Shown: positions 45,887 through 55,122, counted from the stretch's first letter. The stretch is 64,000 nt of DNA from Maribacter ulvicola (GCF_900155985.1 NZ_FTMA01000001.1:1364001-1428000); one strand, 5' to 3'. Numbers and translations are program-made. The notes: a model not told the origin generated them from the letters alone.

Positions 45887-45889
45887 GGT

Positions 45890-46022
45890 AGAGGTACAAA
45901 GTACAAAGTTGGAATAGAGAAAATAGAGAATAGAGTAAAGAGTATTAAGTACAAAGTCTTTTTGAATTTGAGCTTGAACTTGGACTTTTATTTTTTCAAC
46001 AACCAACAACCAACAACCAACA
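45890..46022. repeat. Low-complexity dispersed-type intergenic repeat
   Basis: Three parts: GTACAAAGTACAAAGT near 45896, a purine-rich run of GAGAATAGAG-like units, and CAACCAA units repeated four times at about 45999-46025. The minus strand gives a spurious frame with a Val-Val-Gly-Cys-Trp-Leu-Leu-Val-Val run that recurs as a false ORF in many flavobacterial genomes, in my recollection. It separates mpl from DUF1569. Confidence 0.5.
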
Positions 46023-46023
46023 A

Positions 46024-46467
46024 CTAAACTCCAAATTGTTTTAAATGGTGGTCTAGGTGTTTGTATTCCAGTTGTCCCCATTGTTCAGGTGTAAAGACAC
46101 CAAAAGAAGGATGAGGATACCATTTGTCTCTTGAACGAACAGCATAAAAATCATCGACCAAAGATTTTAATTTTTCTATTTCACTATTGAAATCCTTATC
46201 ATCCAAGGTTTTCATTAGTGAAGAGGTCGGTAAATTTTTGCGCCATGGCTTTTCATTATAAAGTGATTTTTTGAAAAAGGTTTTAATAAACCAATTGCCT
46301 TTAGAAGAATTGGGTGTATTCTTAATTGCTATGTTTAGCGGGTGTTGGCAATGCCATGCCATTTGACCAACGGTCATTTTACCCCAACCTTTTTGAGAAT
46401 TCTCAGATAACTTTTCAATTCTTGAGGTAATATCTTGGTATCCGTCTTCTGTTAACAATGATTTCAT
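46024..46467 (-). CDS. DUF1569 domain protein (DinB-like fold)
   Basis: 147 residues covering the whole DUF1569 domain: KMTVGQMAWHCQHPLNIAI near residue 30, with the first His of the putative metal site, HPSFGVFTPEQWGQLEYKHL and DHHLKQFGV at the end with the other two His. Members belong to the DinB/YfiT four-helix superfamily and probably bind a divalent metal. No signal peptide, hence cytoplasmic. Convergent with mpl; function unknown. Confidence 0.82.
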   Translation of the reverse strand: MKSLLTEDGYQDITSRIEKLSENSQKGWGKMTVGQMAWHCQHPLNIAIKNTPNSSKGNWFIKTFFKKSLYNEKPWRKNLPTSSLMKTLDDKDFNSEIEKLKSLVDDFYAVRSRDKWYPHPSFGVFTPEQWGQLEYKHLDHHLKQFGV

Positions 46468-46516
46468 GATCGGTTTTTAAATGATGTATAAATTTACCAT
46501 AAAATAATTTGTTCTG

Positions 46517-46524
46517 TATCTTTA
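46517..46524 (+). promoter_or_regulatory. Near-consensus -7 box 4 nt before radC
   Basis: TATCTTTA, one mismatch from TAnnTTTG, ends 4 nt before the radC ATG. The same 4-nt distance is seen at three other genes in this window. Confidence 0.3.
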
Positions 46525-46528
46525 GCCA

Positions 46529-47227
46529 ATGCACGATAAACCCACTTCGTTTTCCATTAAAAATTGGTCAGATGATGATAAGCCCAGAGAAAAGCTAGTA
46601 CAGAAGGGTCGTTCTGTACTGTCTGATGCTGAATTGATTGCCATATTAATTGGTTCGGGTAGCAGGTCTGAAAGTGCAGTAGAATTATCTAAGCGTATTT
46701 TGGCATCTGTAGATAACAACTTGAACGAATTAGGTCGACTTTCCATTAAACAATTAATGACCTTTAAGGGAATTGGAGAAGCAAAAGCAGTAAGTATTGC
46801 GGCAGCATTGGAAGTAGGTAGAAGACGTAGAGGGGAAGATGCCGCCAAAATTGAGAAAATAGGCAGTAGTAAAGACGTATACGAGATTCTGCAACCGCTT
46901 TTGGGCGATTTGGATCATGAAGAATTCTGGATACTTTTTCTTAACAACTCCAACAAAGTACTGCATAAGGCACAGCTAAGTAAAGGAGGTATAACGGGTA
47001 CTTTGGTAGATGTACGTATAGTTTTGAAACAGGCATTAGAACTAGGAGCTATAGCTATCATTTTGGCGCATAACCACCCTTCTGGCACATTAAGACCTAG
47101 TGCAGCGGATAAGCAGATTACCCAAAAGTTGAAAATTGCCAGTGAAACTTTAGATATCAAAGTGTTGGATCATTTGATTATTACCCAAAAAAGTTACTAT
47201 AGCTTTGCAGACGAAAAAATTCTTTAA
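46529..47227 (+). CDS. radC: RadC family JAB-domain protein
   Basis: 232 residues. An N-terminal helix-hairpin-helix (LIGSGSRSESAVELSKRILA; LMTFKGIGEAKAVSIAAALE) precedes a JAB1/MPN-type domain with the metal motif IAIILAHNHPSGTLRPSAAD, an HxHPSG...D signature, and a conserved C-terminus (LDHLIITQKSYYSFADE). Despite the name, a DNA repair role is doubtful; DNA processing is the general expectation. The next gene starts at the base after its stop. Confidence 0.95.
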   Translation: MHDKPTSFSIKNWSDDDKPREKLVQKGRSVLSDAELIAILIGSGSRSESAVELSKRILASVDNNLNELGRLSIKQLMTFKGIGEAKAVSIAAALEVGRRRRGEDAAKIEKIGSSKDVYEILQPLLGDLDHEEFWILFLNNSNKVLHKAQLSKGGITGTLVDVRIVLKQALELGAIAIILAHNHPSGTLRPSAADKQITQKLKIASETLDIKVLDHLIITQKSYYSFADEKIL

Positions 47228-48523
47228 ATGTTATTGATCTATACACATAAAATTACACCTAGAGTAACCTATATCATGAGGCATATCTTCGTGAATATAT
47301 TGGGTATTGAGCTAGATTTTACTACCAAGGTAGAGGAGTTTATAAAACATAAGGGACCAAAAATCACCTATACAAAGCAACCACTGCAGAACGAATTTTT
47401 TATTCGAAGCAATGAGCTGTTGTTTGAACAGGGTATTAATGATATTCAGTTAAGTATAGGAGATTGGGAAGGTACACCTTGCTTTTTTCAAGCAGGAGAA
47501 AGGAGCACATTGCCTTTTGATGTTTTTGCTGCCAGTTTTTTTATGCTCTCTAGGTATGAGGAATATTTGCCACATGTAAAGGATATACACGGTAGGTTCT
47601 CACCTAAAGACAGTATTGCTTTTCAAAACGGATTTCTTCAAAAGCCCGTAGTTGATATTTGGGCATTCAAGTTATTGGATGCACTAAAAGAACGTTTTGA
47701 AGATTTAGAATATAAAAACAAGGGCTACGACTTTATTTCTGTCATTGATGTAGCCACATCTCATTGTTATGCCAACCGCGGTTTTGTGCGAGGTATGGTA
47801 GGAATGTTGATGGACCTGGGAACCTTCAAGCTAAAAAGGGTGGTGGACCGTATTGCCGTAGGTTTACATAGACAGAAAGATCCTTATGATAACTATACTG
47901 AGCTCATCGCTTTACATAAAAAGTATAAGATAAAATGTAATTTCTTTTTTCAATTTGCAGACTATTCTAAGTACGATAAAAATGTATCTACCAATAGTAT
48001 AACATTTAAGTCACTCATAAAGCATGTGGCGGACTATATGCCGGTGTCATTGGCGGCTAGCTATAGCTCATTTTCTGATCTTGAACTTTTAAAGAAAGAA
48101 AAGTCGAGTTTAGAGGTGGTTATCAATAGACCTGTAAACAATTGTAAAATGCGCTATAATAGGGTAGATGTACCGCAAACTTATAGGAATTTGATTGCTG
48201 CGGAATTTACGAACGACTACACTATGGGGTATACCTTTGAGCTTGGTTTTAGAGCAGGTACTTGTACTCCATTTCAGTTTTATGACATACCGTTAGAGGT
48301 AAAGCAACCTATAAAAGTTCATCCGTTCGCTATTCATGATATATCACTTTCTAAAATAAAAAAGGATCAAGAAATATTCCGTCAAGTGCAATTGATATCG
48401 AACGAAGTAAAAAAAGTTAATGGTACGTTGATAGCCATGTTTTCTAATGAAGTTTTGGGAAACAAGGAAGATAGGGATTGGATGACCGTTTATTCAGAGG
48501 TAATAAAACAACAGCATGTTTAA
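47228..48523 (+). CDS. Polysaccharide deacetylase family-like protein
   Basis: 431 residues. The layout is that of the Bacteroidota polysaccharide deacetylase-like family with an N-terminal DUF7033-type domain (YFF-rich start; ERSTLPFDVFAASFFMLSRY, EEYLPHVKDIHGRFSPKDSI), then the barrel from about residue 165 (GYDFISVIDVATSHCYANRG). In this place the active NodB fold has T(F/H)D(D/V); here it is SVIDVATS, so catalytic Asp is kept but other ligands are not clear. No signal peptide. It abuts radC and overlaps yjjG by 8 nt. Often near surface-glycan genes in relatives. Confidence 0.75.
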   Translation: MLLIYTHKITPRVTYIMRHIFVNILGIELDFTTKVEEFIKHKGPKITYTKQPLQNEFFIRSNELLFEQGINDIQLSIGDWEGTPCFFQAGERSTLPFDVFAASFFMLSRYEEYLPHVKDIHGRFSPKDSIAFQNGFLQKPVVDIWAFKLLDALKERFEDLEYKNKGYDFISVIDVATSHCYANRGFVRGMVGMLMDLGTFKLKRVVDRIAVGLHRQKDPYDNYTELIALHKKYKIKCNFFFQFADYSKYDKNVSTNSITFKSLIKHVADYMPVSLAASYSSFSDLELLKKEKSSLEVVINRPVNNCKMRYNRVDVPQTYRNLIAAEFTNDYTMGYTFELGFRAGTCTPFQFYDIPLEVKQPIKVHPFAIHDISLSKIKKDQEIFRQVQLISNEVKKVNGTLIAMFSNEVLGNKEDRDWMTVYSEVIKQQHV

Positions 48524-49205
48524 AGATAAAGTAACAGATATTTTTTTCGATTTAGATCATACCCTTTGGGATTTTGATAAAAACTCAGCTCTAACATTCA
48601 GTAAAATATTTAAAGAGCAAAAGGTTGAAGTAGCACTAGAAGATTTTTTAGAGGTATATGTGCCGGCAAACTTGAAATTTTGGAGATTGTTCAGAGAAGA
48701 TAAAATAACTAAAGCTGAATTGCGGTATCAACGCCTTAAATCAGTTTTTGATACAATGGGCTATTCTGCTTCAGATGATTTAATTCATATGTTATCCGAA
48801 GAGTATATTAATCATTTATCCTCTTTTAATACGCTTTTTCCAAATGCTATAGAGGTATTGGAGTATTTAAAACCTAAATATAAACTACATATTATTACCA
48901 ATGGTTTTCAGGAAGTTCAAGATAAGAAGCTCAGAAATTCTGGTATTCATAGCTATTTTGATCAAATAATAGACTCTGAAACAGCAGGTGCAAAAAAACC
49001 TAATCCGGTCATTTTTAATTTGGCTTTGGATAGGGCTGGTGTGTTGCCGGAAAAGTCATTAATGATCGGTGATAGTTTAGAGGCAGATGTCAAGGGCGCA
49101 AAATCTTTAGGATTCCACTCCTTACACTTTAATGCGCATAAAGAAAAAAGTCATGATGTAGCTCCTATTATTTACAATCTACAAGAAATAAAATCCCTTT
49201 TATAG
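48516..49205 (+). CDS. yjjG: HAD-superfamily nucleotidase, YjjG type
   Basis: 229-residue HAD phosphatase. Motif I is DIFFDLDHTLWDFDKNSALT (nucleophile DxD), motif II IITNGFQEVQDKK, motif III Lys in AGAKKPNPVIF, and motif IV LMIGDSLEADVKGAKS. YjjG enzymes remove phosphate from non-canonical pyrimidine nucleotides to keep them out of DNA. It overlaps the preceding gene by 8 nt. The WDFDKNS cap entry is typical of YjjG. Confidence 0.9.
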   Translation: MFKDKVTDIFFDLDHTLWDFDKNSALTFSKIFKEQKVEVALEDFLEVYVPANLKFWRLFREDKITKAELRYQRLKSVFDTMGYSASDDLIHMLSEEYINHLSSFNTLFPNAIEVLEYLKPKYKLHIITNGFQEVQDKKLRNSGIHSYFDQIIDSETAGAKKPNPVIFNLALDRAGVLPEKSLMIGDSLEADVKGAKSLGFHSLHFNAHKEKSHDVAPIIYNLQEIKSLL

Positions 49206-49254
49206 AGTTACTATTACTATAGACGCCTGTCTATGTGTATTAAACTTTACAAAG

Positions 49255-49803
49255 GTGAGGAAAGGGGTGCGTATTTTGTTAATAGTTTTGGTAGGTCTAC
49301 TACTGGTAACGTCTTGTTCTGAAGAGCAGGATTTTGACCAGATAAACGACCTGGCTATAGCCCCAAGTTATGAAACCAGCATTTTCTATGTAAAGGCTCA
49401 GGAACCTTTAATTAATAGTATAGAGGACCTTAGTTTTTTTACGCAAGAATTTAATTTTGATGCCTTTGAAGAGCCTTTTTTTGCCAACAGGGTGCTAGCC
49501 GGTGTGTTAACTTATGAGCTAGAGAATACCACTAGTAAGCCCATTGAAATTAGACTAGAGTTTTTAGACGAAAATGAAAACGTATTGGATACTGAAGTTT
49601 TTAGTATGGATGCGGCACCAACGGCTATTCTACAACGAGAGGTAGCATATGGTCCAAGTGGTAAAAGTATAGATATTATTAAAGCTACTTCTGAAATGAG
49701 ATTGACCGCTATTAATTTGGGAGACCATAGTAGCGAGTCCACTTTACAAGACCCGGCAATAGTGCTTCGTTCTAGCGCAGAATTTACTTTAGAATTGCAA
49801 TGA
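49255..49803 (+). CDS. Conserved lipoprotein of unknown function (GTG start)
   Basis: 182 residues from a GTG start at 49255. MRKGVRILLIVLVGLLLVTS followed by Cys gives a lipobox (LVTSC), so it should be an envelope lipoprotein. The rest is beta-rich and acidic (FEEPFFANRVLAGVLTYELE; IRLEFLDENENVLDTEVF). I recognise no domain. Its TGA overlaps the ATG of the next gene (ATGA at 49800), so it is translationally coupled to the DUF5723 barrel and probably acts with it. Confidence 0.75.
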   Translation: MRKGVRILLIVLVGLLLVTSCSEEQDFDQINDLAIAPSYETSIFYVKAQEPLINSIEDLSFFTQEFNFDAFEEPFFANRVLAGVLTYELENTTSKPIEIRLEFLDENENVLDTEVFSMDAAPTAILQREVAYGPSGKSIDIIKATSEMRLTAINLGDHSSESTLQDPAIVLRSSAEFTLELQ

Positions 49804-51239
49804 GATTATGCCATTGCCTTTTTGTAGCTGGCGTATTGCTTACCTTGGGTCTATCAGCTCAGAATAGGCAAATTCTTTATGATTTCAATGAAATACCACA
49901 ATCCCTTTCTGTAAATCCTGGTGTAGAAACAGATTTTAAATGGTATGCAGGTGTGCCTTTGTTATCCGGTATTTCTGGCTATGCAGGTTCTAATGCCATT
50001 TCTATAAATGATATTTTTGCCAATGATGGTATAGATATTAATTTAAAATTTAGGGAACGTGCTTTAGATGTTCTTACCCCAAAAGATGAATTTAGTTCTA
50101 CCGTTCAAATAGAATACTTAAGTGGCGGATTCCGAAGTGTGAATCCCAATATATTTTATTCTTTTGGTGGATACCTTGAACTAGATAATATTAGTTACTG
50201 GCCCCAAGATTATGCTTACTTATTATTTGACGGTAATGCGGATCAATTAGGTAGAAGGTATGATTTGGGCGATTTGAAGGTTCGTGGTTCTTTGGTGAAT
50301 GTTTTTCATTTCGGTATCAATAAGAAAATAGATCGTAACCTAACCATTGGTGCAAGAGGAAAACTGTATTCGGCAATTGCAGATTATAGTTCTTCAACCA
50401 ATAACGGACATTTAAGTACTACAGAAGGACAAAATAATAGAATTGCTACAAACCTAAATGCAGATTTACTTTTACGTACATCTGGACTTCAGGTTTTAGA
50501 GGAAGCTAATGATGCTGAGACTTTAGGAAATGAAATAATCAGTAGGGCGCTGTTAGGTGGTGATCTTGGTTTAGGTGTTGATCTGGGGTTTACATATCAC
50601 CTATCTGAACGTACAACAGTAACTGGTAGTTTATTAGATGTAGGTTTTATATATCATACTAGTGACCCAAAAAAATACCGGCTAAAAGGGAATACATCTG
50701 TAGAAGGTATTGAAATAGATATCTTGGATAATTTTGCGAGTCTTGATCGAGATTTTTGGCAAGATCTAGTCGATGAAATTGAGGAAGCGGTGCCTTTTGA
50801 GACCGATACAAAAAGTTATATCTCATTTAGACCTACAAAATTATATGCTTCTATAAGAAATGATTTTGGAGAGCCTATAGGAAACGGAGGCTCTCAAAGT
50901 TGCGATTGTACTACGGGTTCTTCCGGTGGTGGCGAATTGCGAACTAAATACAGAAACTCTGTTGGCGGGCAATTATATATGATCAATAGACCTAGAGGCC
51001 CACAAACGGCATTAACAGGTTTCTATACTCGTAGAATAGGAAATGTTTTAGCCCTTAAAGGAACATATACCATAGATAAATTCAGTAAAACCAACATTGG
51101 GTTGGGAATGAATTTACAAGCGGGTCCGGTTAATTTTTATGTTATGGCAGATAATCTGTTTTCTTACAACAATATAGCAGCTACGAACTATGCATCGTTT
51201 CAACTTGGGTTCAATGTAATATCATGGGGGCGTAAATAG
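49800..51239 (+). CDS. DUF5723 family outer-membrane protein
   Basis: 479 residues with a signal peptide (MRLCHCLFVAGVLLTLGLSA, cleavage near SAQ). The body has many amphipathic strands (NGHLSTTEGQNNRIATNLNA; LGLGVDLGFTYHLSERTTVT; LALKGTYTIDKFSKTNIGLG) and ends FQLGFNVISWGRK, as an outer-membrane barrel would. A loop contains SCDCTTGSSGGG with two Cys. PorP/SprF-like in look, but I assign DUF5723. Coupled to the upstream lipoprotein; function unknown. Confidence 0.82.
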   Translation: MRLCHCLFVAGVLLTLGLSAQNRQILYDFNEIPQSLSVNPGVETDFKWYAGVPLLSGISGYAGSNAISINDIFANDGIDINLKFRERALDVLTPKDEFSSTVQIEYLSGGFRSVNPNIFYSFGGYLELDNISYWPQDYAYLLFDGNADQLGRRYDLGDLKVRGSLVNVFHFGINKKIDRNLTIGARGKLYSAIADYSSSTNNGHLSTTEGQNNRIATNLNADLLLRTSGLQVLEEANDAETLGNEIISRALLGGDLGLGVDLGFTYHLSERTTVTGSLLDVGFIYHTSDPKKYRLKGNTSVEGIEIDILDNFASLDRDFWQDLVDEIEEAVPFETDTKSYISFRPTKLYASIRNDFGEPIGNGGSQSCDCTTGSSGGGELRTKYRNSVGGQLYMINRPRGPQTALTGFYTRRIGNVLALKGTYTIDKFSKTNIGLGMNLQAGPVNFYVMADNLFSYNNIAATNYASFQLGFNVISWGRK

Positions 51240-51318
51240 TAGGTATCTTCTTCAGTCTTTTTTATTTTTTTGGCATGCTTTTTTCATATATTACCATGAA
51301 TTTAAAATTTACATCGTT

Positions 51319-52221
51319 TTGAAAACAGTTATCGCATTACTATTTACATTTATAGGGCTTTTCTCAAATGCCCAAGCCAACCTGAATGATTATAAGTATA
51401 TCATCGTTCCAAAAAAGTTTGATGCTTTTAAACGTATTAACGAACACCAAACTAGTACATTGGTGAAATATCTTTTTTCAGGAAAGGGTTTTATAGCGGT
51501 CTATGACGATCAATTACCAGATGACTTAAAATTCAATAGATGTTTAGGGGTAGTTGCAGATTTACAAGATGATAGCAGTTTGTTTTCTACCAAAACTATT
51601 ATTAACCTTAAAGACTGTAATGACAAAGTTGTTTTTAGTACCATGCAAGGTATAAGTAAGGAAAAGCAATATAAGGAAGCATATAACGAAGCAATTAGAG
51701 AGTCTATGCGCTCTTTTAATGGTATGAACTACACCTACAATGCTAAGTATGAAAATGAGGAGCCTGTGACCGTTAACTTTAGGAATGACGTTAAAAAATT
51801 AGACGAGTCTAAGGCAGCTAAGATTTTAAAAGCAGAAAAAGCGAAGGAAATGCAAAGTGCTACCAAAAATACTGCGGTGATTTCAGAGGAGACGGAGAAA
51901 ACGCAATACTACCAGGATCGTACTCCAGTAGCATCAACTATTAGAAAATCAGAGCCAACAACACCTGGTTTAAAAAATGTAGAAGTCAAAAAGCCAATGA
52001 CAAAAGATATTTTGTATGCGCAGGCTACTGATACCGGTTACCAATTGGTAGATAGTTCACCTAAGATTAGAATGAACCTAATGAAAAGCTCTGCAGATAA
52101 TGTTTTTATGGCTAGGACCGATACAAAAAACGGTATGGTCTACCAAAAAGATGGTAATTGGATATTTGAATATTATGAGAATGATAAATTGGTTCAAGAA
52201 GAACTGAATATCAAATTCTAA
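51319..52221 (+). CDS. Exported protein of unknown function (TTG start)
   Basis: 300 residues from a TTG at 51319 that gives the signal peptide MKTVIALLFTFIGLFSNAQ; no ATG in this frame lies upstream without loss of the peptide. An out-of-frame ATG at 51296 opens an 8-codon frame whose TGA overlaps this TTG. The mature part starts NLNDYKYIIVPKKFDAFKRI (a compact alpha/beta head to about residue 130) and then a low-complexity Lys/Glu/Thr linker and a C-terminal beta piece (GMVYQKDGNWIFEYYENDKL). Conserved in Flavobacteriaceae from memory; no function known. Its end overlaps rarA's by 4 nt. Confidence 0.75.
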   Translation: MKTVIALLFTFIGLFSNAQANLNDYKYIIVPKKFDAFKRINEHQTSTLVKYLFSGKGFIAVYDDQLPDDLKFNRCLGVVADLQDDSSLFSTKTIINLKDCNDKVVFSTMQGISKEKQYKEAYNEAIRESMRSFNGMNYTYNAKYENEEPVTVNFRNDVKKLDESKAAKILKAEKAKEMQSATKNTAVISEETEKTQYYQDRTPVASTIRKSEPTTPGLKNVEVKKPMTKDILYAQATDTGYQLVDSSPKIRMNLMKSSADNVFMARTDTKNGMVYQKDGNWIFEYYENDKLVQEELNIKF

Positions 52222-53495
52222 AAATCATATTTCATTTTCCATCTATTCTTTAGAAAATCGCTAAGCGCTTTTTCCCTGGCATTGTTTCCTGGTTTATAGA
52301 ACGTAGTTCCGGTAATTTCATCTGGTAGAAACTCAGCATCTACAAAGTTATTTTGGTAATCGTGGGCATATTTATATTCTTGTCCGTAACCCAGGTCTTT
52401 CATTAATTTGGTAGGTGCATTTCTTAAAGGAAGCGGTACGGACAAATTCCCTGTTTGTTTTACCGCCTGCTGTGCTTTTCCTATGGCCATATAACTTGCG
52501 TTGCTCTTTGCTGAGGTAGCCAAGTAAATTGCACATTGGCTTAGTACAATGCGTGCTTCTGGATAACCAATGGAAGTCACTGCTTGAAAAGTTGTATTGG
52601 CCATCACCAAAGCAGTAGGGTTTGCCAAACCAATATCTTCAGAGGCAGAAATTAGCATTCTTCGTGCAATGAATTTTACGTCCTCACCACCTTCAATCAT
52701 TCTCGCTAACCAATACACCGCACCGTTGGGGTCACTACCACGTATAGATTTTATAAAAGCCGATACAATATCGTAATGCTGCTCCCCGGTTTTATCATAA
52801 AGAACTGTGTTTTTTTGAACTTTAGAAAGCACTAATTCATCGGTAATAATTATAGTATCACTTTCTTCGGAATTAACGACCAATTCAAAAACGTTCAATA
52901 ATTTTCTGCCATCACCTCCAGAAATACGCAATAAGGCTTCGGTTTCTTTTAGTTCTATTTTTTTAGATTTCAGCAATGCATCCTTTTCCATTGCCCTTTT
53001 AATCAAGTTTTCTAAATCGGTTTTTCCAAAGGCATTTAAAATATAGACTTGACACCGAGAGAGTAGTGCCGGTATCACCTCAAAACTTGGGTTTTCCGTG
53101 GTTGCTCCAATTAACGTTACCCATCCTTTTTCAACTGCTGCCAATAGCGAATCTTGTTGAGATTTACTAAAACGATGTATCTCATCAATAAACAGGATAG
53201 GATTTTTAGCAGTGAATAATCCGCCAGCCTGTTTTGCTTTATCAATTACCTCTCGAATATCTTTTACACCACTATTTATGGCACTTAAAACATAAAAGGG
53301 TCTCTTGCTTTGTTCTGCTATAATATTTGCCAAAGTTGTTTTTCCCGTTCCCGGAGGTCCCCAAAGAATTAATGAGGGAATAATACCTTTCTTAATTTGA
53401 TTTGTTAAAGAGCCCTTTTCACCCACTAAATGGTGCTGACTAATATATTCGTCTAATGTTTTTGGACGTACGCGTTCTGCTAAAGGTTCGTTCAT
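52218..53495 (-). CDS. rarA: Replication-associated recombination protein A
   Basis: AAA+ ATPase of the RarA/MgsA/WRNIP1 family, 425 residues, acting at stalled replication forks. N-terminus [20 protein letters not shown], Walker [19 protein letters not shown], Walker [19 protein letters not shown], sensor 1 [13 protein letters not shown], and the C-terminal tetramer domain ([27 protein letters not shown]-like region as [20 protein letters not shown]). Probably leaderless by its promoter box; convergent with the gene on its right-hand end. Confidence 0.95.
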   Translation of the reverse strand: MNEPLAERVRPKTLDEYISQHHLVGEKGSLTNQIKKGIIPSLILWGPPGTGKTTLANIIAEQSKRPFYVLSAINSGVKDIREVIDKAKQAGGLFTAKNPILFIDEIHRFSKSQQDSLLAAVEKGWVTLIGATTENPSFEVIPALLSRCQVYILNAFGKTDLENLIKRAMEKDALLKSKKIELKETEALLRISGGDGRKLLNVFELVVNSEESDTIIITDELVLSKVQKNTVLYDKTGEQHYDIVSAFIKSIRGSDPNGAVYWLARMIEGGEDVKFIARRMLISASEDIGLANPTALVMANTTFQAVTSIGYPEARIVLSQCAIYLATSAKSNASYMAIGKAQQAVKQTGNLSVPLPLRNAPTKLMKDLGYGQEYKYAHDYQNNFVDAEFLPDEITGTTFYKPGNNAREKALSDFLKNRWKMKYDF

Positions 53496-53499
53496 AATA

Positions 53500-53507
53500 C
53501 AAAAATA
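53500..53507 (-). promoter_or_regulatory. Putative -7 box 4 nt before rarA
   Basis: Minus-strand TATTTTTG ends 4 nt before the rarA ATG (TATT lies between). A transcript starting from it would have essentially no leader. Confidence 0.42.
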
Positions 53508-53633
53508 TGATAATCTTAAATGAGAAGAGAAAAGTATGTTGCCAATTGATTGTTAAGTAAGGATTGGAGTGACAATATGACCAATTTGTAAACGTTGGTA
53601 GTATAATTGTAAGCTATATATAAAAACAAGCTC

Positions 53634-54380
53634 ATGTCAGAAATGGGACATTTTAAGTTTTCTAATAAAGTGCTGGCTATTCCGCTATTTGCTATGATAG
53701 CCATATGGTGCGTGTATTGGGTAGAACTGCTTTTGGGTGTGAATTTCAATGAAATGGGGGTAATGCCAAGAACACTGTTGGGATTACGCGGAGTAGTATT
53801 TAGTCCGTTTATTCACGGTTCATTAGAACACTTATATAACAATACGATCCCTTTAGCCGTATTGCTTACGGCGCTTTGGTATTTTTATAAAGATGTTGCT
53901 TGGAAAGTAGTTGTCTATGGTATTCTATTATCTGGGATAATGACTTGGTTAATAGGTAGAACATCGTATCATATTGGTGCAAGCGGACTCATTTATGTGC
54001 TGGCAAGTTTTATTTTTTTTAAAGGAATATTTAGTTCTCATTTTAGGCTGGTAGCACTTTCTTTAATCGTAGTTTTTATATACGGAAGCATGCTTTGGTA
54101 TATATTCCCGGTAAAGGAAGGAATGTCTTGGGAAGGTCATTTAGCTGGTTTTATCACGGGATTGTTACTTGCTAAAATGGTGAAAGCACGTATTCCACCA
54201 ACCAAGAAATACGAATGGGAAAAGGAAGATTTTAAAGAAGAGGATGATTTATTTTTACAACATTTTGATGAAAACGGAAACTTTAGGGAACTACCTGTTG
54301 AAGAAAACTTTGAGGAGGATGAAGATTTTAAATTCAACTACATCTTCAAGAAAAGCTCCAAAGGTGATTCAGATATATAG
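53634..54380 (+). CDS. Rhomboid family intramembrane serine protease
   Basis: 248 residues with six hydrophobic helices. The conserved loop SPFIHGSLEHLYNNTIPLAV (HxxxHxxxN) comes first, the catalytic Ser is in YHIGASGLIYVLASFIF (GxSG), and the catalytic His in WEGHLAGFITGLLLAKMV. The last 60 residues are a charged, acidic cytoplasmic tail (KEDFKEEDDLFLQHFDENGN). Substrates unknown. Stop lies 7 nt from the convergent rlmB stop. Confidence 0.93.
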   Translation: MSEMGHFKFSNKVLAIPLFAMIAIWCVYWVELLLGVNFNEMGVMPRTLLGLRGVVFSPFIHGSLEHLYNNTIPLAVLLTALWYFYKDVAWKVVVYGILLSGIMTWLIGRTSYHIGASGLIYVLASFIFFKGIFSSHFRLVALSLIVVFIYGSMLWYIFPVKEGMSWEGHLAGFITGLLLAKMVKARIPPTKKYEWEKEDFKEEDDLFLQHFDENGNFRELPVEENFEEDEDFKFNYIFKKSSKGDSDI

Positions 54381-54387
54381 TCTGTAA

Positions 54388-55122
54388 TTACAAACGTTGG
54401 CGAACCGCTTCATATAAGAAAACAGCACAGGCAACAGAAACGTTCAACGACTCAATTTCTCCAAGTAAAGGAAGCTTAGCTCTATAATCAGAAGCTTTTA
54501 AAATAGAAGGGGTGATACCACGATCTTCAGACCCCATAACAATAGCTATAGCATCAGTGAAAGGAATATCGTAAACAGAATCATTTGTTTTTTCGGTAGC
54601 CGATACTATTTTAATATCTGATGCCTGTAAATAGAAAACGGCATCTTTTAAATGATCAACCTTTGCAATAGGAACCCTATATGCAGCACCTGCAGAGGTT
54701 TTGATCGTATCAGCAGTTACAGGAGCGGCACCTTTCTTTTGAACAATGATACCATCTACTCCGGTACATTCTGCAGTTCTAATAATAGCACCAAAATTAC
54801 GTACATCAGAAAGTTGATCCAATAATAAGAATAAAGCCGGACCTTCTTTTGCATTTGCCTTTTCCACTAAATCTTCAAGGGTATGAAATGCAATTGGGGA
54901 GATGTTGGCAACGGCTCCCTGGTGATTGTTTTTGGTTAGTCTGTTCAATTTTTCAATTGGCACATAGACCATATTGATTTCATTACGGCGCAATAAACCT
55001 TCCAGTTCTTTCATAAGGTCTCCTTTAAGGCCTTTTTGTAGAAATACCTTGTCTATCTCTTCGTTTGAATTGACAGCTTCTATAATGGCTCTTAAGCCAT
55101 AAATCTGAGTGGTTTTTTGCAT
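54388..55122 (-). CDS. rlmB: 23S rRNA (guanosine-2'-O)-methyltransferase RlmB
   Basis: SPOUT methyltransferase, 244 residues. An N-terminal L30e-like RNA-binding domain (YGLRAIIEAVNSNEEIDKVF; INMVYVPIEKLNRLTKNNHQ; GAVANISPIAF) precedes the knotted domain with LDQLSDVRNFGAIIRTAECT (motif 1), IAIVMGSEDRGITPSIL (motif 2) and LLGEIESLNVSVACAVFLYE (motif 3). It methylates G2251 in the P-loop of 23S rRNA in E. coli; the same target is expected. Confidence 0.93.
   Translation of the reverse strand: MQKTTQIYGLRAIIEAVNSNEEIDKVFLQKGLKGDLMKELEGLLRRNEINMVYVPIEKLNRLTKNNHQGAVANISPIAFHTLEDLVEKANAKEGPALFLLLDQLSDVRNFGAIIRTAECTGVDGIIVQKKGAAPVTADTIKTSAGAAYRVPIAKVDHLKDAVFYLQASDIKIVSATEKTNDSVYDIPFTDAIAIVMGSEDRGITPSILKASDYRAKLPLLGEIESLNVSVACAVFLYEAVRQRL

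Noticed and set aside
45833..46081. 82-codon minus-strand frame with a Trp-Leu-Leu-Val-Val run
   Set aside because: It spans the simple repeats between mpl and DUF1569 and overlaps both genes; known type of false ORF.
46529..47227. radC as a marker of a mobile or defence island
   Set aside because: RadC-like genes occur in mobile elements, but here it sits in a run of conserved chromosomal genes with no integrase or repeats around it.
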